Shown piece after piece: positions 1 through 12,929 of a stretch of 64,000 nucleotides of DNA (positions within the stretch are counted from its first letter, which is position 1; each line of letters starts with the position of its first letter). Under the pieces are notes generated by a model. That model did not search any database, was not told the origin of the DNA, and worked only from the letters and a program-made list of their open reading frames with translations. This DNA is from Symmetrospora coprosmae. Taxonomy: Eukaryota > Basidiomycota > Cystobasidiomycetes > Symmetrosporaceae. A program made the translations under genes and the position numbers. Location: the NCBI GenBank assembly GCA_008802785.1, contig VUYT01000013.1, positions 310,001 to 374,000 on the forward strand. Reading direction: 5' to 3'.

Positions 1-1865
1 TGCCTTCCGGCATGAAAGATCCGTTCGGTTGTTCGGCTCTGACGTTACCCTCTGATACTGCAGTCGTATTCAACACGTGGACGTCACTGTCGATGCGGCT
101 GCCACACAATGCCATCTCGATCATGGCGGCGTCCCTCCCTGCTCCGCCGACCAGTGTGGCGGTCTCCGCCTCATTCGCCTATGCATTCGGTCACCTCTCG
201 ACCGCTGCACCGACACAGCACGTCGTCCGACGGATCATCGAGCGCTTCTCCGATGCAACGCAGCTCATCACCGCTATCATCACCATCAAAAACCAAGCGC
301 AGGCGAAAGACCTGTTTGCGCCTGACCCGCCAAGGCCGCTTGCCATTGTCGCCAATGAGGATGCGCACGTTGCGACTTGGCTTCTCGAGCTCGCAAAGTA
401 CTTCAAGGATTCGCCAAGCCCATCCGCGGCTCCGCCAAACATTGTCACTCCTGACACAGGCAAGCACGGCAATAATCACCAGAACCAAGTGGTCTTGGCC
501 AGATCGGCAGTCTCGGAGAATTCGCGGTCGTTCTTGACCGTTGCGCACGCCATCTTGGCGCTGCACCAGATCCTGCCGTACGCGCCAGCGAGCAGTGGGG
601 GAGGCGACAACGACTATGGCACCCCCGTCCCGCTGCCCACAGTCGAGTCGCTACGTACGGCCCTCGAGGCCGTGCATCTGCTCTCGCAGAACATCACTGG
701 CTCAAATCCCCGCAGCCGGACCCGAACGCAGGCGCTCCTCCTCGACGCCATGCCGCGGGTGCTCTCGCTCCTCGAGGTCTTCTCGTCGACCTCGATGACT
801 TCGCTGGACCATTTCATGCTCATGACGAGCCATCGCGATACCGTCCAAGAGCTCACGCGGGACCTCACGAAGGCGTGCGCTGGTCTCGAAGGCGGCATGG
901 CCCCATCCGAGACTGGCCTGCGAGCCGCGGTCCAGCGAGCTAGCGCGAGCCTGACGGCCATTGCGGAAATGGGCCGTCACATGCCGGACGATCTTGGGAT
1001 GACTGCAGGGGACATGCCTTCACAAAGACCGGAGCAGCCGCAAAGAGACTCGCAGTACGCACCTGCACAGGAACAAGCAGGGCTTGCGCCTTCAGTGATG
1101 GCGCCTATGGGCCTGATGGGCTTGATAGACGGGATGGGCGGTCCCTATGGCTACGGAGAAGTGATGCCCTCGGAGCCTCTCGTCCAGATAAGCGAACAGC
1201 AGCATTCCGGAAGAAGCAGCCTGGCCGATCTGTCGAGCCATGACACGCAACACACTTTTCAGAGCGGGAGTGGCAGCGGTGGAAGCGGCACTACCAGCGT
1301 GAGTGGCTTTGTGCCGCTGTCGCCAGAAGAGAGCAAGCCACACCTCTTCAATCTACTCAACGCGCAAAATAGCCCCGGCGTCTGGCCTGAGCACTATTTA
1401 CCGGAAGGAGAGCAGCAGCAGCCGCAGCAGCCCTACGAACACCAGCAGGCCGACGTCTTTGAACAGCAGCTCCCGCTCCAGCAGATGCACCCGCAGCATC
1501 AACAGGATTTCTACAGCCATGCGGACCCCAGGTAAGTTTGACGCCAGACATACATCTTTGTGCAGACCTTGTCCTGACTGTTTGCCTGGTAAAGCTTCTT
1601 TGCGAGTGAAGCGCACTTCAGCCCCTCCACAGGGTCGCTCAGTGAACTCCCGCAGACTCAATCGCTCGAAGGCAATCTCGCACTCAGTCGCGATAGTCAA
1701 CTCAGCAACGGGGCTGGCCAAATGCAGACCGACAGTGGCAGTGGTTTGCATCCGACCTATTACAGTCAGCAGTCGGCACCTTACATGCCATACGTTCAGC
1801 CAGTCCCGCAGCCCATCTACGCCCAGCACGCCCGCAACGACTCGTCAGTCTACGGCCGTCAGTGA
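1..1865 (+). CDS. 3' part of a Gln/Ser-rich protein, possibly the C-terminal half of a fungal transcription factor
   Basis: The reading frame is already open at the left edge, so the first in-frame ATG (nt 12) is probably internal and the gene starts outside the window. Two exons are visible: up to 1531 and 1595-1865, joined by a 63-nt intron (GTAAGT...AAAG). The join restores a Ser codon and continues a Gln/Ser/Tyr-rich tail that ends in a TGA. The first 330 residues are helical with regularly spaced Leu, Ala and Trp, resembling the C-terminal part of fungal-specific transcription factor domains. The last 200 residues are low-complexity (QQQPQQP, Ser-Gly runs), as in activation domains. No DNA-binding motif lies inside the window. 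The regulator assignment is inference from composition; other large scaffold proteins could look the same. Confidence 0.5.
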
Positions 1866-2250
1866 GCGAGCCCGATTCTCCCATTCAGTCTGTTCTTCTG
1901 TCTAGTCAGTCTGTTCAGTCGCTTGAGCGAGTCGGCGAAATATCATCAGTACAGGCAGGGGCGATTACGCACTGGGGCTAATAGGTACAGCCAGCCCACT
2001 CTTCTGTGTTCTCGTGTATCTTCGTCTAGCCAGCGTGTCTTCCTGTGTATCGTATGCTCTTGAACTGCACAGTAGTGAGATGCTCTGCTTTCCAGATCTG
2101 GCGGCAGTACTGCCGCCACCAGCCGAGAACGCGCAGCCTCGCCGAACCTCCGTGACGTTGTCGTCGTGCATCTCCGCCTCGACCAAACACGCAGAACAAA
2201 CCGACCTACTTTCTCGAGCAATTCCTTTTGGACGGGCGCCTCAGCTGCAG
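1866..2250. other. intergenic, upstream region of the APP1-like gene
   Basis: About 385 nt between the preceding stop codon and the chosen APP1 start. I see no conserved coding frame and no RNA gene. It should hold the 3' end of the upstream transcript and the APP1 promoter. Confidence 0.5.
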
Positions 2251-4735
2251 ATGAGAAGGAGCGCGCTGATTATGATGGCATCGACATCGCGCACCACCAT
2301 GGCCTCGTCGACGCCGGCGCCCTCGTCCTCGTCGTCCTCCTCGGGCACCCGCAGCGGCTTCTTCCTCAGGCAGAAGGCGCTCTCAGCCGCCAACAAGCTC
2401 GTTGCGGGCGCGTCTGCGCTTGTGAACAACGTCGTCGATGGGGGAGTGGACGACGACCAGCAGAGGGCGTCCAAACCGTCCCTGTACACGGAAGAGCGGT
2501 GTCTCGTGTTCGTGAGTGACACGCGAGGGCGCCTCGAGGGGAATGGACCATGCTTGCGCGCGGCAGACGCGAGGTAGAGCGCAGGCAGCATGCTGACCCT
2601 ATGACATGCGACCGACGCATCCTGCTCCCGCTGCCTTGCTTCTTACAACAGCCCGGGTTCGCCTTCGTAAAGAATGACGAGCTCACGGTCGGACTCGAGG
2701 GCTTCGCGTACCGGCTGCGACCGCTCGAGTCTGGTGAGTGAAGGCGCACGGCAACTGCGAGCTGCACCTTATGCCGTAGTGCTCTTGTGCTGAGAAGCGG
2801 TATGCCATTGCGTATGCAGCATCCCGCACGCAGAAGCTCTTCGTCTCAGCTGCGCGTCAGCTTGCCAGCTTGCCCTCGCTGCCAAAGACAAGCGCTGTCG
2901 CGGCAGAGGAGGAGGCTCTGGACATTGAGGTCGAGCCAGACGAGCTTAAGCGCCAGTCGCAAGAGTACAAGGAGCGCATGAAGGAGACTCAGGCACCGGA
3001 TCTTGTTGCGGCGCACGGACAATCAAGCTCAGGCTCAGGCTCGGCCTCGGGCTCCACCCCGCGCACACTGCACAATTACGCTGTGCGTGTGCGCCCACGC
3101 CGATCCAACACGACAGACAGTCTCGCGAGCGTTGCGTCCACAGCGAGTGTAGCGACAACTTCGTCAGCGCGCCCTCCGAGCGTCAAGTACTCCAATGCTA
3201 GCCTCGAGGTGCTCCACGACAACCTGCACACCCGGCTGCGCCTCTTCTTCTCGCAGAAGCTTGTCGGCCGGCGCATACGTGTGTCAGTCTATCTGCTCCC
3301 TCGCAGCCCAGCAGAAGACGGTTCCGCGAGCGTGGCGGAAAAGTGCGTAGCAAAGGGCACATTGCACACCGAGGTTGGAGGCGTTTTCAAGTCGTCCATC
3401 ACGGTGCCTTGGAGTGCAGGAGACCCAATGGGTCGGCGCTTGCGCGTGCGGACTGAACTGCTCACCGAGCAAATCGACGATGCGCCAGAGGAGACGATCG
3501 ATGACCCTGCAGCGCATGAGCGCGTGATGGGTCGTAGCGACGAGGCGAACGTGGGCGTGACGCACGCGCATGCTCCAATCCGCGTCATCTCGGACATCGA
3601 CGATACCATCAAGGCAACGCACGTCCTCGGAGGTATCAAGGCCGTGTTCCGCAACGTCTTTACGCGGCCCCACGAGGAGCTTGTCGTTGCAGGCATGAAG
3701 GACTGGTACTGGGAGATGTTCGAACGGGGAGCATGCTTCCACTTTGTCAGCAACTCGCCTTTCGAGCTGTTTGGCGTCCTCCGCGAGTATCTCAAGGCGG
3801 CCGGATTCCCGCCTGGGTCGATGCGGCTTAAGGAGTACGGAGGGGGAACGTCACTCCTTGGCGGGCTCTGGGAGGCGGCGGGCCAGAGGAAGAGGGGTGG
3901 AGTCGAAGAGATCTTGCGGGTGAGTCGTGGCGAGCCACATGTGCGTAGGGAACTCCGGCTGATGCTCAAAACCTGCGTACAGACCTTTCCGGACTCGCGT
4001 TTCCTTCTGGTTGGCGACAGCGGGGAGCAAGATCTAGAACTCTACGTCTCACTGGCCGAGCAGTTTCCTCGACAGATTCTGGGCATCTTCATCCGAGACG
4101 TCACGACGCCCGAAAGGCCCAGCGCTCCCGTCAATTCCGTGTCCCGCTTGCACATTGGCGGCAACAGGAGTGCTGGATCGTCTACCAGCACACTGAACTC
4201 AACGCTGAATCCGCCAAACAATCACGCTACAGCGGTCGGCAGGCAATACGGTCCTGACGGTACGCCAGTCCTTCCGCCCCGGCCAGGCACAAACAGCGGT
4301 GCTGGCAGTGCTCGTCCGCCGCGCCCCCTTGTGCGTCGTAACTCGGAAATAGAGCAAGAGAAGCTTCTGGCTTCAGTAGCAAAGGAAGAGGAGCAGGCTG
4401 GCTTCTTCTCGCAGTCGACCCTGCTCGGCCCGTCCGTACATTCGGCAAACGAGGGCGGCAGCTCCTCTGACGCGGACTCGGACGAGATGTCGCCCAACAA
4501 CCCCCTTCTGCGCAACACAGAGGAGAGCAGCATCCTCGCTCCGCTGGACGAGAACGGGTACACGGAGGTCGAGCGCAAGGTCATTGCCATCTTCCGGGAT
4601 CGGCTGCTCCGCGCGCAGCGGGATCTGCCTAGAGGCATCCTCCTCAAGATTTTCAGGAGCGGGGAGGAGTGCAGAGCCGATGCAGAGCGCCTGATGCAGG
4701 TCGATGAGAAGCTGGCGCACGCTGACGCGCCGTAG
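2251..4735 (+). CDS. APP1: APP1-type phosphatidate phosphatase
   Basis: Predicted Mg-dependent phosphatidate phosphatase (App1/DUF2183 family), which makes diacylglycerol from phosphatidic acid at endocytic actin patches in yeast. Exons 2251-2511, 2652-2733, 2820-3919 and 3983-4735 give 731 residues. The first junctions restore a continuous N-terminal domain (LVF|PGFAF, LES|ASRTQKL). The HAD-like catalytic motif DIDDTIK lies near residue 373 and the distal GDSGEQD motif near 492. Intron 3 (3920-3982) is 63 nt with no stop, so unspliced reading inserts 21 residues between EEILR and TFPDSRF; the family has a short junction there, supporting removal. The C-terminal 200 residues are Pro/Ser-rich. 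ATGs at 2272 and 2275 are alternative starts. Confidence 0.88.
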
Positions 4736-5153
4736 CATTTCTGCAAGGCGCTCGCACTTGTTTCTGCCAGTCCTGTTGTTGTACACATCACGAGGACAGA
4801 TCAGCCTTCCGCGTCCGCAGACATCAGACTGGCTGTGAAGAAGCCGGAGAGTGCTGGACTGAAAGCTGCAATGACTCGGAGGATCGTCTCCATCTCTGGC
4901 TCTTCTGCGCGTCCGTCGGATCTCTCCGGCTGTTGCACCCGAGCTTGCCCGGTGCCCGCTGGCCCCTCTTGCCGCTTGCCCCTGATGCGCGGGCGGAGAC
5001 GGGGGCAGCAGCGTCATGCTCCATCACCTCGCGCCGACCGGCTCGCCTCTCCTTTCCTCCACCGTCTCTCCACAGCACGGCTTCGACTGCTCACTTGCTC
5101 AGCCTATTCACAAGCACAAGCATACATAACATCACATCCCCCAGTCAGCAGCC
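4736..5153. other. intergenic, upstream region of malate synthase
   Basis: About 418 nt between the APP1 stop and the malate synthase ATG. C/T-rich stretches precede the start, as is common before fungal genes. I see no convincing gene here. Confidence 0.5.
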
Positions 5154-7394
5154 ATGTCGCTTCCAAAGGGCGTTCAGGTTCACGGTGAGTGCGAGCTCGC
5201 TCGCATTCGCCACTTTCACGCTCCAAATCTAGCCCGGCGTCTCCGCCAAGTTAGCCGGAGGGTTGGTGCTGGAAGGGAAGACGGGCGAGGAAGGGCTGCG
5301 CCAAAGAAGCACTGTGGCTGACCAGCATGGCTGTACATCCGCAATCTGACGCTGCCGCTCCTGCTCCTCAGGCAAAGTCGAGGGTGAGTAGTGACGTCCA
5401 AGCTGGGCTAGGCTGGGCGACCGCGTCCCGCGGAGGGAGGGAGGGAGGGGGAGCACTGACGCTGATCTCGCTCATCGCCGCCATGTCCAGGTGACCACAA
5501 GAAGATCATCACTCCAGAGGCTCTCGAGTTCCTCGCCGTCCTTCACCGCAATTTTGAGCCAACGAGGAAGCAGGTGCGTTTCTTGTGCCTGCCTGGCTGG
5601 CTGCTATCACGGGAAACCGCCCAGGCTTATCGTGCGCATCCGCTTCTATCGCTTTCGTCACGCAGCTCCTCCAACGACGAGCTCTCGAGCAGAACAAGTT
5701 CGACGGGGGCGCTCTGCCTGACTTCCAGCCCGAGACTCGCGCCATCAGGGAGGATGACACATGGTCATGTGCCCCGCCTGCACCGGGACTCCAGGACCGA
5801 AGGGTCGAGATTACTGGTCCTGTCGACCGAAAGATGGTGAGTATACGTTCGCAGCACGCCTCGTAATGATCACATCTAGAATCGTGCCCTCCGATCCGCG
5901 TCTCCAGGTCATCAATGCGTTGAACTCGGGCTCGGCAACGTTCATGGCCGACTTTGAAGACTCGAATGCGCCCACCTGGACCAACCAGCTCGACGGACAG
6001 GTCAATCTGTACGACGCCGTTCGCCGACAGGTCGCCTTCAAGGACGCAAAGTCCGGCAAGGAGTACAAGCTGAACGACCAGATCGCCACCCTCCTCGTGC
6101 GAGCCCGCGGATGGCACCTCGAGGAGCGCCACATCACCGTCGACGGGCAGCCCATGTCCGGCTCGCTCTTTGACTTTGGCCTCTTCTTCTTCCACAACGC
6201 CCAGGAACAGGTCAAGCGCGGTTTTGGCCCGTACTTCTACCTTCCCAAGATGGAGCACTACCTCGAGGCACGACTCTGGAACGATGCCTTCTGCCTGGCG
6301 CAGGACAAGATTGGGATGCGCCGAGGTACTATTCGGGGCACTGTTCTCATCGAGACCATCCCTGCTGCCTTCATGATGGACGAAATCCTCTATGAGCTGA
6401 GAGAGCATTCGTCCGGACTCAACTGTGGTCGATGTAAGTTTTCGACCACCTTTGCGTTTCGTCCTGCTGCAATTTGCTGATTGCACGCGGCATTCTGTAC
6501 ATATCATTGCGCGCGAAAACAGGGGACTACATCTTCTCCTTCATCAAGAAGATGCGCAACAACCCCACTTTTGTCATGCCCGACCGCTCGAACGTTACGA
6601 TGACCGTCCCTTTCATGGACGCATACGTCAAGCTCCTCATCAAGACGTGCCACCGCAGGAAGGTGGCTGCCATTGGAGGAATGGCTGCGCAGATTCCCAT
6701 CAAGGACGATGCAAAGGCCAACGATGCGGCCATGGACAAGGTCAGAGCAGACAAGCTGCGCGAGGTCAAGGCAGGGCATGATGGCACCTGGGTGGCACAC
6801 CCAGCGCTCGTCAAGATTGCGCTCGAGATCTTCAACGAGCACATGCCCGGACCGAACCAATATCACGTTCGCCGGGCCGATGTCAACGTCTCGGCGCTCG
6901 ACTTGCTCAACACGAATGTGCCGGGAAGCATCACGGAAGCGGGAATTCGGAGCAACCTGTCTGCGCTGCTCGTGTACGTTGGCAACTGGGTTGGCGGGCT
7001 CGGTTGCGTCCCCGTCAACTACATGATGGAGGACGCGGCGACCGCCGAGATTGCACGCGTGCAGATCTGGCACTGGATCAAGCACGGCGCAAAGACGGAC
7101 CAGGGCACCAGCATCACGGCAGAGTACATCGACAAGATCCTCAACGAGGAGACAAAGAAGGTCAAGGGCGTCGACAATAACTGCCTCGAGACCGCACGGA
7201 AGTACATGAGCGAGCAGGTGCGTTGCAGGGCCCGAGGATAAGCGACTTTGACTTGTAGATTGACGGCTCGATTGTCTGCTTCCGCATACTAGGCCCACGG
7301 CTCGCAGCTCACCGACTTCTTGACGAGCGATCTCATGTCGCACCTGAGCGACGAGGCTGCACCGTCCCGACCTGCCATCAAGGGAAAGCTCTGA
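5154..7394 (+). CDS. MLS1: malate synthase, glyoxylate cycle
   Basis: Condenses acetyl-CoA and glyoxylate to malate in the glyoxylate cycle, usually in peroxisomes. Seven exons (5154-5184, 5372-5383, 5491-5573, 5666-5836, 5908-6433, 6523-7217, 7293-7394) give 539 residues, the normal fungal length. Exon 2 is only 12 nt but is needed to build VHGKVEGDHKK. Family signatures are clear: [19 protein letters not shown] (with the Arg expected in the active site), [12 protein letters not shown] and GLNCGRWDYIFS, the last created by the exon 5/6 join. The protein ends in GKL, a weak variant of the peroxisomal PTS1 tripeptide (usually SKL or AKL). Intron 2 holds a G-rich run. Expression would be expected to be repressed by glucose, but no operator was identified. 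Confidence 0.95.
5435..5451 (+). repeat. four-run G tract in a malate synthase intron
   Basis: Three GGG runs and a GGGGG run separated by single A residues, in the sense strand of intron 2 of the malate synthase gene (5384-5490). Four G3+ runs with one-base loops meet the usual sequence pattern for a parallel G-quadruplex. Formation is inferred only. Confidence 0.6.
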
Positions 7395-7776
7395 GCGAGC
7401 TACACGGGCCTGCTTGTGAACATGCTGCCTCCGTCGGCCGAAGACGCAGCTGGCCCGAAGATGCAACGAGGAAAGGGTCTATCCATGTATCCGTAGCGAT
7501 CTCCGAATGTGTCCGTGACGCCAATCGTGTGACATTGCCCTGTGCTGCTGCTTTCCGCAGTTTGCGCGCTGTCTGGGAGTTGCGCACGCATAACTAACGT
7601 CAGCAGGCCTGTCCGGGTCTGTGGCTTCGGGACGGCCTCGGTGGCGGATTGCCCTCCTGCAGTGTGCCAACTTGCTTTGGAGAACCTCGACCGCACACAC
7701 GAGCAGGAATACAGCAAGGCGTTCCGACGCTGTTCTATCGCCAAGCCATCATCCAGGAGCGGACGCTGTCCGCGCA
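7395..7776. other. intergenic, upstream region of the DOA10-like gene
   Basis: About 382 nt between the malate synthase stop and the DOA10 start. Frames here are short and carry no recognisable family signal. Confidence 0.45.
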
Positions 7777-10700
7777 ATGGTGGACGGCAACGACGAGCGC
7801 GTGTGCCGAGTGTGCCGTCTGTCTGCGCCAGAGTCCGGGCAGGAGCTGTACCAGCCCTGCAAGTGCTCTGGCAGCATACAGCACGTCCACGAGGACTGCC
7901 TCAGGGACTGGTTGGCCATCAGCCGCGGTCACAAGTGCGAGCTGTGTAAGCAGCCTTTCCGATGGCAGAAGGGTGAGTGGTGTTGGGTTGTCATCGGCAA
8001 TGCGTCCAACGAAGCGGAAAGCCAGCAGTGACAGCCGAGCTGGTGCGGCGAACAGCTTATGCTGATGCCTCAAGACAATGCATTGCCGCTTCCTGCTCGC
8101 AGTCTACGCGGCACAGGCTCCGTCCCGCCTGCCGCCCCTCATCATCCTTCGGCACGTCGTCCTGACGCTCCTCGCATGTGTCCGCATGGTCGCGCGCGTC
8201 CTCCTGGTCGGCTTCGTCTGGCTCGCCGCGCTACCTTACTCGGTACTCTGGGCCTGGCGCGGCTTCTTTCACCTGGGAAAGAGCTGGGGCGTCGCATGGA
8301 ACGCCGTGGCGCAGGAGGCCGACTGGAGCAGGATGGCACTCAGCAGCCTGCTCCTGCCGCGAGCACCTAAGGGCGCATCGGCGAGCGACACAGACGCAGC
8401 TATGAAGCAGCTCGCACAGAGCGTGGCCGACCTGAAGGCAACGTGGGAGGCCATGGCCTCGCGAGCGAGCGGCACCCCGGGCAAGGATGCTGTGCACGTC
8501 CACAGCATGTCCACCACTGGCCATCTGGTCAGCTCCTCGTTGCGTCCCAGGATCACCAGCCTGGATGAAGTGTTTCGAGATTTCATGCGTGTCTGGCACA
8601 GGCCCGCAGACATCCCACACGCAGCATCGGCCTCGCCATCAGCCTCAGTGGCCCCGTCTCTGCCGGCAGTCGTAGTCAATCTCGCTGCTGAAGCAGTCGT
8701 GGACGCCGAACAGCACGCTACGACGCTTCCTCGTGCTTTTGCATGGAGACTCCTCATGGCTCAGCACGAGTACATCAATGAGGTGGTGCACGGCTTCTGG
8801 CACAGACATCAGGACACCTTGCAGCGAGTAGCCTCTGCACTATACCAAGTTGGCCCAACGATGAGTACACTGACATGTCAAGCCTCCTCTTACAGGATCA
8901 TGGCCAAGGACTGCTTCTCTGGCCAAATCATTGTCTGCTGCGTCGTGGTAGCCTTCATTGCCGCCTTTCTGCTGCGCGAATGGGTGTTGTCGAACCAGCC
9001 CTTGGCAGAAGGCGAACCCATGCCTGCAAATGGAGCAGGGGCAGCACCTGGCAATCTGCCCTTGGCTCTTCCGCCTCCTCTACTGCAAGATCCACCCGCA
9101 GAGAATGTGGACGCCATTCCCGATGCTACAGAAGCGCTGGCAGGAGAAAGCCGGCCTAGGACGAGACCCGGTAGTCCCTGGCCAAGAGAGGCCCTTGACG
9201 CAGCGGATTTGGAGGCGGAGGAAGATGCGGAGCTCGACGACACCAAGATGAAATCAGCTTCGTCTGATGCGGTGGAAGCACAGGCAGGCCCGAGCAGCGA
9301 AGGCGCGCAGGCTTTCCTGCAAAGGCAGCGCGAGAGGAACGCATCGACTCACTCAAGCGTCCCAGCAGGGCAGGCATTCCCGGCCGGCAACCCGCCTCAA
9401 CAAGACGGCCAGTTCAGGTTCCAGTTCAGCGTCGAAGATGGCGAACTTCAGAACCAGGATGGCTCGGATCAGGTAGTGCAGGCCGGCGCTGCACGTAGCG
9501 ATGATGAATGGGTTGACGCAGACGATGTGCAAGATGAGGAACAGCCTGCGTTTGGTCCCGCCCCGCAATCAGCCGTGCAGGGAGGTCCGGCTGCCCTGGC
9601 ACCTGCCGCGGTCCGCCCAGATCCGGCCGCCGTGGCGGCTGTCAATCAGCGAGCAAGAAGGAGGGCAGTCCGGAGGCAAAGGAGAAGGCTCGGTCTGCCG
9701 GAAGATCCGAGAGATTTCGGAGAGTCAGACTCGTCAGACTCTGAATTCGAGGATGACCCTTTCAATATGGGTCGGCGCCCTGGCGAAGCTGTCAACGATG
9801 CAGCTGCTAATGAGCTTGCAGATCCTCGCGCTGCCGACCGAGCCATCGGGGGCATTGCACCTGACGAGCAGGCTGCCATCGACGCTCTCCGTGATGAGGA
9901 AGAGATGTTCTGGGAAGCAGACCTCGAGGGTATCATGGAAGCTGTGGGCCTGCGTGGACCGCTCATAGCGCTTCTACAGAATGTTGGACTCATGACGCTG
10001 CTGGTCACAAGTTTGCTGGCGGTTGCTGTTTGGATGCCGCTGATGCTGGGCAAGACCGTAGTTGCGGTAAGGCTGCAGCGGTGTCGTCCGTCCATCGCAA
10101 GGTGTGGAAGGCTGATACAAATGTCCTTACATGTGTCCTCAGACCAACGCATATCGCTTAGCCTTCCTTCCGATAAATCTGGTCCGCCTCATCACAGACC
10201 CGGTCGCCGACCGCCTCGTAGCACTGCTTGGCAACGGGAAGGCCAAGCTGGTCACCCCGCAGCCTCCTATGCCTGCCAGGACCAGCTGGATCGCCGCCGC
10301 CCTATCCTTGCTCACGTACCGGAAGAAGAAGCCAGAGCCTACTTTCGTACAGTGGACGATTCAGCAAGTGCGCGTTGTTGCGAATCGCTACCGGGAGTCA
10401 GCCACAAATATCGTGGAGACTGCCGGGCGCATCGGGCAGCTGCGATGGCGCTCCATGGCTACCGACGACGGCGATATCGAGCGCATCCTGTGCGTCGCTC
10501 TCGGCTACGCTCTCGTCATCGCGGGTGCCGCTGCGTACCTCCGGTATACGCACAACGTTCAGGCAAGGAACGCCAGTCGAGTCGTGCGGGAGGCAGTCCA
10601 ACAGCACTTCGTCATGGTCAAGGTGAGGGTCGGGCCTCTTTCGTTTGAGCGGTGTGAGCTATCACTGATTAGCTCCGCGGCTGCTCAGGCCGCTCTCTTC

Positions 10701-12805
10701 TTCTTAGTCGAGATCGTCCTGTTCCCGACCATTTGCGGCTGCCTTCTCAACTTTGCCTCCATACCTTTCTTTCCCGGTGCATCCATCGCATCGCGGCGCG
10801 CCTATCTCGAGTACGCGCCTATAACCGGCCTGTTCCTCACATGGCTAGGCGGGACTCTGTACATGTACGCCTTCGCCCAGTGCATTGCAACCGTGAGGAG
10901 GTGCCTGCGCAAGGGTGCTCTCTTCATCATTCGCGACCCAACGCATCCTGACGTAAGTCGGGCCTCTCGCCTTGTCGCGCTCGACCTCTTTCATCTAAGG
11001 GGCTCAAGAGCTTTTTTCCTTACCCTCCCCATCACAGACCAATCCCCTTCGTGAGATTCTCGATACGCCCGCTCACAAGCAAGCTCAGAAGATTGGCAGA
11101 TCTCTTCTCATCTACGGGGCCGTCATCCTGGCCTGCTTCGGGGCACTGCCCTGGCTAGCGCGCTACCTGGACTTCGGCCTCTTTCCTTTGCGTTGGAATA
11201 TGACGCAACCCATATCTGCGGCACCTTTCGATCTCATCTTCGTCCTTCTCGTCATGCCCTTCACCATCGGCAAGACCCGTCCCAAGCGTGTCGTCCGCGA
11301 GCTCCTGTCGCAGTGGATTGCCCTGACTTCGCATCAGCTGCGCCTATCTTCCTACATGCTGGGCCGACGGCAACAGGATGAAGAAGGCACGCACATCCGC
11401 AAGAGCTGGAGGGACTGGCTGCTGTGCAAGCGAGCAGCCTCCCCTCAGTCGAGTACAGCTTTCGCACACAAAGCCGGGGGCAGCATCGACTTTGTCAAGG
11501 ATGGCGAGTTCCGCCGCGTACCAGCCATCGACGGTGTCAAGATCGTGCAGAAGCGCATGTTCATCACGGTCAATGAAGACGGAACGCCGATCGATGAAGA
11601 CGGGGCCAAAGGCATCAAGGCGCAGCTCGAGAAGGGCAACGTCGACACAAATTTCACCGTCGTTTACGTTCCCCCGCATTTCAAGACCCGCATCCTCCTC
11701 TTCATCTATCTGTTGGGCTTCACTGGCTCGCTGGCCATATTCTCCTGCATTGCGACGCCGCGTGAGTACACTCCACCGATGCTTGCTGATTGCGGGCGAT
11801 TGGCTGACGGGACTCGCCTGTTGCGCTTGCTTGATAGTTCTCGTCGGGCGTTTCGTCCTGGACCGCATCGTCAACGAGCCGCTGCACGATACTTACAGCA
11901 TTCTCGTTGGCCTTCATACTATTCTCACCGCCTCGTACATCCGTTCCTCATGGCAGCAACTCGCCAGCGCGCGGGGCAGCCCTTCGCCTGCATCCTTCCA
12001 TTGGAATCGGCAGAACGCCAGCAAGGCCTTTGTCCGATACGGTCAGGCTGCTCTGCTTCTCCTCAGTGGCGCTGTTCTTCTACCGTTCCTGGTTGGCGCA
12101 GTCCTGCATGTCTTTGTCATTGCACCTCTGGACACGCCAGCTACGGAATTGCCGAGCCTGAGCATGTCAATGTGCTGGTGCTATGGCGCCCTAGCGTGCT
12201 CGCTCATGTTGCGAGTGCTGCCAGTGGAGTCACTCAACCTCTTCAGGATTCCCGTGAGTCGCTGCATTTCTGCACGAGAACACCGCCACCCGCTGAGCCA
12301 TGCTGACACCCACGAAATTGCGCTACAGATCCAAACGCACGGGCTCATCGGCGCTGCGCCAGAGCTCAACAGGCGCATTGGGATTGTCAATCTCCGCCTT
12401 GCCATGGGCCTGGCCCTTCCCGGCCTGGTCACGCTTACACACCTCCAGATCACCAAGTGCATCCTCATTCTTAGTGGAAAGTCGGGCGCTGCGGCCGCGA
12501 TCAGCACGTCCATCAGTGCCGACTCTTTCGGCTCTGTTTACGGGTACAAGGTCGCGGTCCTCTCGATGACTGTCGTGACGACTGTCCTCATGCTGCTGCC
12601 GCACGCTCGGTACTACGCTCAGAAATGGGCGAGCGCGGTCTTTGAGCGCGAATACGTTGTGAAGGTGGGTTTGCTCCGATTCAGGGGAGCTTCAGGCGGG
12701 GCGGGAAGTGCTGACATGTGCTGGTGACTGGTCTATCAGCGCAAGCTCCTGAACATCGGCGATCCGGCGACCCCGAATGAAGAGGCGCATCCTCCCGCGC
12801 TGTAG
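7777..12805 (+). CDS. SSM4: DOA10/SSM4/MARCH6-type ER membrane E3 ubiquitin ligase
   Basis: Predicted ER and inner-nuclear-membrane RING ligase of the ERAD-C pathway. Eight exons (7777-7972, 8103-10066, 10143-10622, 10689-10952, 11038-11761, 11838-12253, 12329-12664, 12740-12805) give 1481 residues, close to yeast Doa10. An N-terminal RING-CH (C4HC3) finger spans residues 10-61, starting CRVCRL and ending HKCELC. It is followed directly by VYAAQAPSRLPP and hydrophobic segments. A long acidic, probably disordered region (about residues 340-600) precedes a second multi-helix membrane part. The tail EYVVKRKLLNIGDP resembles the short conserved C-terminal element of the family. Introns 10623-10688 and 12254-12328 are multiples of three without stops, yet splicing them restores family-like membrane segments. 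Confidence 0.92.
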
Positions 12806-12929
12806 ATCTCATTCGCAGGTAGTCAGCATTACAGTGTGACATTGTTGTTGCCACCGTATCATAGTAGGCATGTTACTGCCCAAACGGCACATCGAAAGCA
12901 CTTTCGGCACTCCTAAACATGCAGCCTCG

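Noticed and set aside
5509-7466. Long minus-strand frames of 332 and 320 codons opposite malate synthase
   Set aside because: They are shadows of GC-rich codon use. The plus strand encodes malate synthase motifs across the same bases, and the minus frames show no domain.
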